From Patulibacter brassicae (lineage in GTDB: Bacteria; Actinomycetota; Thermoleophilia; Solirubrobacterales; Solirubrobacteraceae), in assembly GCF_033949425.1 (NCBI RefSeq), contig NZ_JAXAVX010000004.1, positions 186,001-250,000 of the forward strand: a DNA stretch of 64,000 nucleotides, read 5' to 3'. The translations under genes and the position numbers were made by a program. This document shows positions 24,303 to 31,620 of this stretch, piece by piece. A model generated the notes under the pieces. It saw only the letters and a program-made list of their open reading frames with translations. It ran no database searches and had not been told where the DNA came from. Every line of letters begins with the position of its first letter. The stretch's first letter is position 1.

Positions 24303-25304
24303 TCAGGGGCGCAGGACGAGCTTGCCCCGGACCGTCCCGGACGCGATCCGGCGGTGCGCCTCGGCGGCCTCGGCGAGCGGGAGCACGTCGGCGACGTGGG
24401 GCTTGAGCATCCCGCGCTCGACCGTGCCGGTGAGGAGCTGCAGCTCGAGGCCGTCGGGGACGACGAAGACCTGCGGCGCGCGGACGTCGTCGCGCGGCGC
24501 GGGACCGGCCCAGCTGTTCGAGGGCAGCGTCGCCACGACGCCGCCGGGCTTCGCGACCGCGAAGGCCTGCGCGCGGGCGTCGCCGCCGACGCCGTCGAGC
24601 ACGAGGTCGACCGGGGCGGTGGCCGAGGCGAGGTCGTCGATCGCGGTGCGGTCGAGCACCTCGCTCGCGCCGAGGTCGCGGAGGAACTCGAGGTTGCCGG
24701 GCGAGCCGACGGCGATGACCTCGGCACCGAGGTCGACGCCGATTTGCACCGCGAGGTGCCCGACGCCACCGGCGGCGGCGAGCACGAGCAGCCGCTGGTT
24801 CACCTCCAGCCCACCGGCGTCCACGAGCGCCTGCCAGGCCGTCAGGCCGGGCAGCGCCAACGCGACGGTCTCCTCGTCGGAGAGCGAGCGCGGCGACCGG
24901 CTGAGCTGGCTCTGCGGCGCGACGACGTACTCCGCGTAGCCGTCGGCGCGGCGCGGGAACCCGACCATCCCGAAGACCCGGTCGCCGGGCGCGAACCGCA
25001 CGACGCCCCACCCGGCCTCCTCGACGACGCCCGCCACGTCCCAGCCCGGGATCCACGGGAACGCGTCGGCGCCGTCGGCGTCCGGGTGGCCGGGGTGCGG
25101 CGCCCCGTCGAGCAGGCCCGCCGCGCCCCCGCCGGCCCGCGTCTTCGCGTCGACCGGGTTGACCCCGATCGCGGTCGTTCGGATGAGCACCTCGCCCGGT
25201 CCGGGCACCGGCCGTGGCACCTCGCGCAGCTCGAGCACCTCGGGCGGCCCCGGCTCGGGGGCGACGACGGCGGCCATCGAAGCGGTGCGCATGCGGTCGA
25301 TCAT
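24303..25304 (-). CDS. MDR family NADPH:quinone reductase / zinc-independent alcohol dehydrogenase
   Basis: 333 residues from the ATG at 25304; in-frame ATGs at 25292 and 25277 are alternatives, and the last would give the common AAVVAPEPGPPEVLEL N-terminus. The GroES-like part (GPGEVLIRTTAIGVNPVDAK) and the Rossmann part (RLLVLAAAGGVGHLAVQIGV) mark a quinone-reductase-like MDR enzyme. VDLVLDGVGGD and ASGTVRGKLVLRP complete the fold. No zinc ligands are seen. A second, shorter MDR-like gene ends 373 bases upstream on the same strand. Substrate unknown. Confidence 0.88.
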   Translation of the reverse strand: MIDRMRTASMAAVVAPEPGPPEVLELREVPRPVPGPGEVLIRTTAIGVNPVDAKTRAGGGAAGLLDGAPHPGHPDADGADAFPWIPGWDVAGVVEEAGWGVVRFAPGDRVFGMVGFPRRADGYAEYVVAPQSQLSRSPRSLSDEETVALALPGLTAWQALVDAGGLEVNQRLLVLAAAGGVGHLAVQIGVDLGAEVIAVGSPGNLEFLRDLGASEVLDRTAIDDLASATAPVDLVLDGVGGDARAQAFAVAKPGGVVATLPSNSWAGPAPRDDVRAPQVFVVPDGLELQLLTGTVERGMLKPHVADVLPLAEAAEAHRRIASGTVRGKLVLRP

Positions 25305-25677
25305 GACGGGCCCGCGCCGTGGTTCCGTGGGCGAGGGCCGTGGCGCCGGCTCGCCGCGCCCCGTCGACGCCGCCAGCCGGCCAGCGCCGCGCCCGCGAAC
25401 GGCGCACGTCGGGCGCGGTGCGCCGGTCCCGGCGGCACGAGCGAGCGCACCGAACCGCCTCGACGTCGCTCGTCTCGCCACGCAGAGGAGGTTCCCCTCC
25501 GCTGCGGAGCGGAACGTCCCCCGCGCTCGCGGCGCGCCACGCGCGGAGGAGGTTCGCCACCCGCCGCCGGTCAGGCGCCGGTCACCGCGCCGGGGCGCGC
25601 GCGATCCCGTGGGACGTCGTCGCGGGGGAGCTCGTCGTGGCGTTCGTGCGCAGCGTCGTCGCCGGGTGCGCCGGCGA
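25305..25677. other. Intergenic region with no convincing gene
   Basis: About 370 bases between two minus-strand MDR-type genes. Open frames here have low-complexity Arg/Ala-rich composition on both strands. A GAGGAGGTTC block occurs twice, in imperfect context, around 25485 and 25545. No clear promoter or hairpin was identified. Confidence 0.4.
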
Positions 25678-26538
25678 TCAGGCCCACGCGAGGACGACCG
25701 CGCCGCGGCGCTCGCCGTCGGCCGCGAGCGCCGCGTGGGCGGCGGTGCGGTCCGCGACGGGGAACACCCGCGGCGGCAGCGGGTCGACGAGGCCCGCGGC
25801 GAGCGCGTCGACCGCCCGGCGGAGGTCGGCGGCCGTCGGCGCCGGCGGCGTCGGGAGCACGCGGACGCGCTTGGCGGCGGCATCCTCCGGGGCCGGCGCC
25901 CCGAGCGGCACGAGCGTCCCCCGGCGACGCGTGGCGGCCAGCGCCTGGTGCAGCGGGTGATGCTCGTGCAGCGGCCCGGGCTCGTCGACCTCGGTGAGGA
26001 CGACGTCGAACTGCGGGAGCACGGCGTAGGGCGTGTGCCGGGCGTCGACGATCTCCTCGGCGCCCGCCTCGCGCAGCGCGGCCGCGGTCGCGGGACCGGG
26101 GGAGGCCGCGGGCAGCACGGCGGTCACGCGGGCGCCCCCGCGCGCCGCGCAGGCGACGAGCAGCCGCCCCAGCGCGGTCGCCCCGTCGGTCACGAGGACC
26201 GTCGAGCGGCGCAGTCGCCCGAGGGCGCCGACGACGGCGAGCGCCTCGAGCAGCGGATCGAGCGTTGCGGCGGCGACCGCCGGTGCGAGGCCGTCCGGTA
26301 GGGGGACGACCGCGTCGGAGGCCACCGAGAGCGTGGCCCGGCGCTCGCTCGTGCCGAGCACGGCGACCGTCGCGCCCTCCTCGCTCGTCCCGACGACGAC
26401 CCGCTCGGCGGCCGCCTCGGGATCGCCGAGCGCGCGCCGGCGCCCCTCCCGCACGCGGTGCTCGCGCGGCGTGAGCGGCGTCATCCGCACGCGGATTGCG
26501 CGCGTCGCGACGGGGGACGGCGGCGGATCGTCGGACAC
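25678..26538 (-). CDS. Degenerate MDR-like protein lacking the GroES substrate domain
   Basis: 286 residues from a GTG that lies 8 bases after a TACCAT box, which supports this start over an earlier GTG at 26571. The middle resembles the Rossmann half of quinone oxidoreductases (STVLVTDGATALGRLLVACA, GGARVTAVLPAASPG, AGAEEIVDARH, FDVVLTEVDEPG). The ending (RVFPVADRTAAHAALAADGE, RRGAVVLAWA) matches the usual MDR C-terminus. The N-terminal GroES-like substrate domain is missing and replaced by about 60 residues without recognisable motifs. The protein may be a decayed enzyme or a specialised short variant; the uninterrupted frame argues against a pseudogene. Confidence 0.65.
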   Translation of the reverse strand: MSDDPPPSPVATRAIRVRMTPLTPREHRVREGRRRALGDPEAAAERVVVGTSEEGATVAVLGTSERRATLSVASDAVVPLPDGLAPAVAAATLDPLLEALAVVGALGRLRRSTVLVTDGATALGRLLVACAARGGARVTAVLPAASPGPATAAALREAGAEEIVDARHTPYAVLPQFDVVLTEVDEPGPLHEHHPLHQALAATRRRGTLVPLGAPAPEDAAAKRVRVLPTPPAPTAADLRRAVDALAAGLVDPLPPRVFPVADRTAAHAALAADGERRGAVVLAWA

Positions 26539-26546
26539 CGCGACCG

Positions 26547-26552
26547 ATGGTA
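26547..26552 (-). promoter_or_regulatory. -10 box TACCAT of the short MDR-like gene
   Basis: On the minus strand TACCAT is followed by eight bases and the GTG at 26538. Confidence 0.45.
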
Positions 26553-26689
26553 CGGGCGCTCCGCCGCTCACCGTCGCGGAGCGGCGGCGGAGCGGGCCCG
26601 TCCTCCGTCGCGACGGGCCGAGGAGCGGCGAGGCGCGAGGACGGCCGCCGCCGACGGGGTCTCAGGACGGCGCCCGGACCCGTTCGGGC

Positions 26690-28612
26690 TCAGTCCCCCT
26701 CGACGAGCCGCCGGGACCGCGCGCGCATCCGGGCGCTGCGGACCGCCTGCTCGAGGCTCGCCGCGTCGTAGACGCCGTGGTGCCGCCGGCCGTTGATGAA
26801 GAACGTCGGCGTGCCGGACACCCCGGACTCGTCGGCGCTGTCGACGTCGCGGCGCACCCGCGCGCGGAACCGGCCGGACCGGAGGTCCTCGAGGAACCGC
26901 TCGCCGTCGAGCCCCAGCGCCTCGGCGTGACGGCGCAGCTCCTTCGGGGCGAGCTCGTCCTGGTGCTCGTAGAGCCGGTCGTGCATCTCCCAGAACGCGC
27001 CCTGCGCACCGGCGGCCTCCGCGGCCTCGGCGGCGAGCTGCGCCCGCGGGTGGACGTCGGGCAGCGGCAGGTGCCGGAAGACGTAGCGCAGGCCCTCGCC
27101 CGCCTCGGCCTCCAGCAGCGCGCGGATCGCGGGCTCCGCCCGTCCGCAGAAGGGGCACTCGAAATCGGCGTACTCGACGACGGTCACCTCGGCGTCCGGG
27201 TCGCCACGGACGTGGTCGAGCTCGGGGTCGACGTCCGCGGTCAGGTCGACGAGCGACTCCGCCACGCGCCCGAGCTGCGGCGCCAGCCGCTCCTCGGGGA
27301 TCCGCCGGTAGAGGGCGAACATCGTCCACGCGACGATCGGCGAGAGGATCGCTGCGGCGAGGATGCCGACCTTCGCCTCGTCCAGGAGGGAGCCCTCGAG
27401 CGCGAGGTTCGCGATCAGCAGCGACACGGTGAAGCCGACGCCGGCCGCCCCACCGGCCCCGCCGATGATCGGCCAGGTGACCGACGGCCGGTAGCCGCCG
27501 AACCGCGGACGGCTTGCGAGGAACGCGCCGGCGACGATGCCGACGGGCTTGCCGACGACGTAGCCCAGCAGGATGCCGAGGGTCACCGTCGAGCTCGCCG
27601 CGTCGCGCAGCAGCTGGCCGTCGATCGCGATCCCCGCGTTGGCGAGGGCGAAGAGCGGCACGATGACGTACGTCGTCCAGGGGTGCAGGCCGTGCTGGAG
27701 CCGGTCGTTCGGGGAGATCGCCGCCGCGAGGCTCCGCTGGGCGGCCGTCGCGAGCTCCGGCGTCGGCTGCTCCCGGAAGTGGCGGGTGAGCTCCGTCGCC
27801 CGCTCGAGGTCGTCGCGCGAGGGCGGGTAGGACGTGGCCACGAGCCCGATCAGCAGGCCGGAGATCACCGGGTCGACGCCCGACTCGAACATCGCCAGCC
27901 ACATCCCGACGCCGACGATCACCGCCGCCGGCCCGCGCCCCGACGGCAGGAAGCGCAGGAGCACGAGGACGGCGAACAGCGCGACGGCCACCGCGAGCGC
28001 GACGAACGAGACGTCCTCGGAGAAGAACACCGCGATCACCGCGAGCGCCAGCAGGTCGTCCGCGACGACCATCGTCAGCAGGAACACCCGGACGCGCACC
28101 GCGGCCGCCGGCGTCACGAGCGCCAGCGCGCCGAGGGCGAGCGCCGTGTCGGTCGACATCGCCGCGGCCCACCCGTCGGCGCCCGGGCCACCGGCGTTCA
28201 GCGCCAGGTACGCCCCGACCGCCGCGGTCATGCCGCCGAGCGCCGCGACGGCGGGGACGACGAGCCGCGCGCGCTCGCGCAGCTCGCCCTGGTCGAGCTC
28301 GCGCTTGGCCTCCAGGCCGACGACGAGGAAGAAGAGCGTCATCAGCCCCTCGTTGACCCAGTGCCGGAGGTCCGTTCCCAGCTCGTGGCCGCCGAGGCTC
28401 AGGGAGAGCTCCGTGTGCCAGACCTCCTCGTAGTGCCCGGGCCACGGGACGTTCGCCCACAGCAGCGCGAGGACGGCGGCCACGGCGAGCGCGACGGCGC
28501 CCCCGGTCTCGGCGCGCAGGAACGACCGGACCGGGGCGGCGAGCGAGGGCGCCCAGGTCGAGCGCTCGGGCGGCGGGGAGGACGCCGAGCGCGGTCGCAG
28601 GTGCGGGGACAT
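26690..28612 (-). CDS. nhaA: NhaA Na+/H+ antiporter fused to a DsbA-like thioredoxin domain
   Basis: 640 residues. Residues about 30-430 are a complete NhaA antiporter with 11-12 membrane helices: LMTLFFLVVGLEAKRELDQG, AAMSTDTALALGALALVTP with the Thr-Asp pair, and LTMVVADDLLALAVIA with the adjacent Asp-Asp that binds Na+ and H+. From about 455 a soluble domain follows: VTVVEYADFECPFCGRAEPA has a CPFC redox centre, and GVSGTPTFFINGRRH is the cis-Pro loop, as in DsbA/ScsC-type thioredoxin folds. Such fusions are known in actinobacteria. The transporter exchanges sodium for protons; the redox domain presumably acts on the outer face. A TATCTT box lies 7 bases before the ATG. Confidence 0.93.
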   Translation of the reverse strand: MSPHLRPRSASSPPPERSTWAPSLAAPVRSFLRAETGGAVALAVAAVLALLWANVPWPGHYEEVWHTELSLSLGGHELGTDLRHWVNEGLMTLFFLVVGLEAKRELDQGELRERARLVVPAVAALGGMTAAVGAYLALNAGGPGADGWAAAMSTDTALALGALALVTPAAAVRVRVFLLTMVVADDLLALAVIAVFFSEDVSFVALAVAVALFAVLVLLRFLPSGRGPAAVIVGVGMWLAMFESGVDPVISGLLIGLVATSYPPSRDDLERATELTRHFREQPTPELATAAQRSLAAAISPNDRLQHGLHPWTTYVIVPLFALANAGIAIDGQLLRDAASSTVTLGILLGYVVGKPVGIVAGAFLASRPRFGGYRPSVTWPIIGGAGGAAGVGFTVSLLIANLALEGSLLDEAKVGILAAAILSPIVAWTMFALYRRIPEERLAPQLGRVAESLVDLTADVDPELDHVRGDPDAEVTVVEYADFECPFCGRAEPAIRALLEAEAGEGLRYVFRHLPLPDVHPRAQLAAEAAEAAGAQGAFWEMHDRLYEHQDELAPKELRRHAEALGLDGERFLEDLRSGRFRARVRRDVDSADESGVSGTPTFFINGRRHHGVYDAASLEQAVRSARMRARSRRLVEGD

Positions 28613-28619
28613 CGCGCGG

Positions 28620-28625
28620 AAGATA
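28620..28625 (-). promoter_or_regulatory. -10 box TATCTT of the nhaA fusion gene
   Basis: On the minus strand TATCTT is followed by CCGCGCG and the ATG at 28612, a leaderless arrangement. The divergent peroxiredoxin gene starts about 95 bases away. Confidence 0.45.
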
Positions 28626-28707
28626 CGCCTGCGCGCGGTGCGGCCCCAGGGCAGCGCGTTTGCGAGGATCCGGCGTGCCCGCCGTCCCGCCACCGCGAAG
28701 GATCCCC

Positions 28708-29184
28708 ATGCCCCTGCCCGAGGTCGGCCAGCCGGCCCCCGACTTCACCCTGCCCGCCGCCGACGGCAGCACCGTCACCCTGTCGGAGCTCCGCGGGACC
28801 TGGGTCGTCGTCTACTTCTACCCCAAGGCCTCGACGCCGGGCTGCACGACGCAGGCCTGCTCGATCCGCGACCACCGCGCCGAGTACGCGCGGCGGCACG
28901 CGCGGGTCGTCGGGGTCTCGCCGGACCCGGTGGACAAGGTCGCGCGGTTCGTCGAGAAGGAATCGCTGGACTTCACGCTGCTCGCCGACGAGGACCACGC
29001 CGTCTGCGAGGCGTGGGGGACCTGGGTGGAGAAGTCGATGTACGGCCGGACGTACTGGGGCGCCTCGCGGACGACGGTCATCGTCGACCCGGAGGGCGTG
29101 GTCGCGGAGGTCTTCCCGAAGATCTCGCCGAAGGACCACGACGCGAAGGTCCTCAAGGCGCTGGACCGCCTGCGCGAGGTCTGA
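28708..29184 (+). CDS. bcp: Thiol peroxidase of the Bcp/PrxQ family
   Basis: 158 residues. The peroxidatic and resolving cysteines sit five residues apart in STPGCTTQACSIRD, as in E. coli Bcp. The N-terminal VGQPAPDFTLPAADG and the FYPKA segment are typical, and WGASRTTVIVDPEGVVAEVF is the conserved C-terminal strand. It reduces hydrogen peroxide and organic hydroperoxides using thioredoxin. AAGGA at 28698-28702 is the likely Shine-Dalgarno and the ATG at 28708 gives the family N-terminus. The methionine aminopeptidase gene follows after only five bases, so the two are probably co-transcribed. Confidence 0.95.
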   Translation: MPLPEVGQPAPDFTLPAADGSTVTLSELRGTWVVVYFYPKASTPGCTTQACSIRDHRAEYARRHARVVGVSPDPVDKVARFVEKESLDFTLLADEDHAVCEAWGTWVEKSMYGRTYWGASRTTVIVDPEGVVAEVFPKISPKDHDAKVLKALDRLREV

Positions 29185-29189
29185 GCCCG

Positions 29190-29933
29190 ATGACGATCGA
29201 GCACGCGGAGGAGCTCGCGGGGATGCAGCGCGTCGGGCGCCTCGTGTCCCGCACCATCGGCGTGCTGCGCGACGCGCTGCGGCCGGGCATCACGACGGGC
29301 GCGCTCGACGCGCTCGCGGCCCGCGAGCTGCGCCGCGCCGGCGCGGTCTCGGCCCCGATGACGCTCGTCGACTTCCCGGCGAGCGTCTGCATCTGCGTGA
29401 ACGAGGAGGTCGTCCACGGGGTCCCCGGCGCGCGCGTCGTGCGCGCGGGCGACCTCGTGACGCTCGACGTCACCCCGATCCTCGACGGCTACTGCGCCGA
29501 CGCGGCCGTCACGGTGCCGGTCGGCCGGCCCTCGCCGGACGCGGCGCGCCTGCTCGCCGCGGCGCAACGGTGCCTGCACGGCGCGATCGGCGCCGCCCGC
29601 ACCGGCCGGCCGCTGCGCGACATCGGCGCGACGACGGAGCGGATCGGCCGCGCCGCGGGCGTGACCGTGTACCCGGAGCTCGGCGGGCACGGCGTCGGGC
29701 GCTCGATGCACGAGCCGCCGTCGGTCCCCAACGTCGACGTGCCGCGCCTGCGCGGCCGGCTGCACGACGGGCTCGTGCTCGCGATCGAGCCGATCGTCGG
29801 CCTCGGCGGCTCCGAGCTCGTGACGCGCGACGACGGCTGGACGATGGCGACCGCCGACGGCTCGCTCTCGGCGCACGTCGAGCGCACGGTCGTCGTCGGC
29901 CGCCGCGGCGCCACGGTCCTCACGACCGCCTGA
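29190..29933 (+). CDS. map: Methionine aminopeptidase, type I
   Basis: 247 residues. The five metal ligands can be placed: Asp in VTLDVTPIL, Asp in YCADAAVTV, His in GHGVGRSMHEPP, Glu in AIEPIVGLGG and Glu in SAHVERTVVV. The TLVDFPASVCICVNEEVVHG segment is the usual substrate pocket. The enzyme removes the initiator Met from nascent proteins with small second residues. The line LDVTP replaces the more common LDVGA. It is encoded five bases after the peroxiredoxin gene. Unlike the housekeeping map, which usually sits with adk/secY in the ribosomal cluster, this copy is isolated and may be a second paralogue. Confidence 0.92.
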   Translation: MTIEHAEELAGMQRVGRLVSRTIGVLRDALRPGITTGALDALAARELRRAGAVSAPMTLVDFPASVCICVNEEVVHGVPGARVVRAGDLVTLDVTPILDGYCADAAVTVPVGRPSPDAARLLAAAQRCLHGAIGAARTGRPLRDIGATTERIGRAAGVTVYPELGGHGVGRSMHEPPSVPNVDVPRLRGRLHDGLVLAIEPIVGLGGSELVTRDDGWTMATADGSLSAHVERTVVVGRRGATVLTTA

Positions 29934-30098
29934 GGGCGGTCCGTCGCGGGCGCCGCGCCCGGCGATCGGTCCGGCCGGCGGGCCGCGTCGGCGGCAGGAC
30001 CGCCACCGGAGGAGGCGCCGGGGGCGGCGGGGGACGTGGCGCGAGGTCCCGTGGTTCCACGGATGCGGTCCTCGTCGATCGGCGGTATTCCCACGCGG

Positions 30099-31538
30099 AT
30101 GCCCGTGCGACTCCCCCGCTCATCCGCCCGCCGACGACTCCCGGCGGGGGCCGCGCTGGCGCTCGGCGCCGCGGCCACCCTCGGCGCCGTCACGGCGCCG
30201 TCGGCGTCGGCCACCTCGGTGGCGTACCTCGACGGGGGCGCCCTCTGGGCGTCGACGCTCGACGGGTCCCGCAAGGTCCAGCTGGCCGGGCCCGACAGCG
30301 TGCCGGCCGACGCCGGAGCGTTCCGCGAGGTCGCCGCTGCCGACAGCGGCCGGATCCTCGCGGTCCGCCGCCAGGACGGGAAGGTGAGCCAGCTCAACTG
30401 GTTCCAGACGGTCGAGCCGAACGGCGCCGAGGGTCCGCACGGCTCGCTGCCCAAGCGCAACGGCTACCTCTCCTACGCGTACCCCGTGACGCTGGACCTC
30501 AGCGCCGACGGCGCGTTCGTCGCCTACGGCGTCTCGGCGACGACCCCCGCCTATCCGGTCGGCAGCTTCTTCTTCGGCAGCTACGTCACGTCGGTGGCGA
30601 GCGCCGCCGCGGGCGTCGAGCCGATCGCGATCGGCGACCTCGAGAGCCCGAGCGTCTTCGGCAACCAGCTCGTCGCGCGGTCGCACGGCGACGACGACGG
30701 GGTCTTCGTGCAGGCGCCCGCCACGGCGCCCTTCGGCACCGCGTTCCAGCCGTGGCTGTCGGCCGGGCTCCAGCCCGGGTACGAGGTGCGACGCACCGAC
30801 GTGGCGGCGAACGGCGCGGTCGCCGCGATCGAGACGCTGAAGTGGAACGGCGGGACGCGCGAGGACGGCGGGATCGTCGTCGTGCGGCTGGTCGGGAGCG
30901 GCCCGCTCGCCGAGCGCACCCCCGACGGCGCCAGCCTCTGCGAGCTGCCGGCCCAGGGCATCGCGCAGGACGCGTCGCTGTCCCAGGACGGCGGCTCGAT
31001 CGCCTGGAAGGACGACGGCGGCGTGAAGGTCGCCGGCGCGCCGACCGGCCCGGGGCCGGACGGCGTCTGCGCCCTGAGCCGCCCACCGGTCCTCATCTCC
31101 GCGACCGGCCAGATGCCGTCGATCGGCGGCGCCGTGGTCGACGTCCTCCGTCCGCCGGTCCCCGCGGGCGGCGGCACCGGCACCTCGACGGCCCCCGGCA
31201 CCGGCGGGAGCGGCAGCGGCACGACGCCGGGCGCGACGACGCCGAGGCTCGTCCTGCGGCTGCCGACGGCGAAGGTCGCGACGAGCACGCTGCGCCGTGG
31301 CCTGCGCCTCCGGCTCACCGCGCCGGCGAAGGGGACCGTCACCGTGGTCGCGCGGTCCGGCAGCACGACGGTGGCGCGCGGCACCGCGAAGGTGAAGAAG
31401 GCCGGCGCCGTGTCGGTGACGCTGCGGCTGACGAAGACCGGCAAGCGCCGCCTGAGCCGCCTGCGGGGCAAGACGCTCCGCGTGACCGCCACGTCCGGCA
31501 AGGCGAAGGCGACGGGCTCGCTGCGCGTCCGGCGCTGA
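30099..31538 (+). CDS. Secreted protein with propeller-like N-part and Ig-like basic C-domain
   Basis: 479 residues from the ATG at 30099, which leads into a Sec signal peptide (RRLPAGAALALGAAATLGAV, AxA site at SASA). The body has TolB/WD40-like strands (VAYLDGGALWASTLDG, GRILAVRRQDGKVSQL, GSIAWKDDGGVKVAGAPTGP). A Gly/Thr linker (about 365-390) follows, then a roughly 100-residue domain rich in Lys/Arg/Thr (LRLRLTAPAKGTVTVVARSG, GAVSVTLRLTKTGKRRLSRL). That last domain is the short Ig-like module common at the C-termini of secreted Solirubrobacterales proteins. Function unknown. Confidence 0.8.
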   Translation: MPVRLPRSSARRRLPAGAALALGAAATLGAVTAPSASATSVAYLDGGALWASTLDGSRKVQLAGPDSVPADAGAFREVAAADSGRILAVRRQDGKVSQLNWFQTVEPNGAEGPHGSLPKRNGYLSYAYPVTLDLSADGAFVAYGVSATTPAYPVGSFFFGSYVTSVASAAAGVEPIAIGDLESPSVFGNQLVARSHGDDDGVFVQAPATAPFGTAFQPWLSAGLQPGYEVRRTDVAANGAVAAIETLKWNGGTREDGGIVVVRLVGSGPLAERTPDGASLCELPAQGIAQDASLSQDGGSIAWKDDGGVKVAGAPTGPGPDGVCALSRPPVLISATGQMPSIGGAVVDVLRPPVPAGGGTGTSTAPGTGGSGSGTTPGATTPRLVLRLPTAKVATSTLRRGLRLRLTAPAKGTVTVVARSGSTTVARGTAKVKKAGAVSVTLRLTKTGKRRLSRLRGKTLRVTATSGKAKATGSLRVRR

Positions 31539-31620
31539 GGCCCGATCCGGCGCCGACGCGCTCCCATGTCGCGGGCGGGTCTCGCGCCGCTCGGTGCGTG
31601 GCCCGCTCGGCGCCGCGCGC

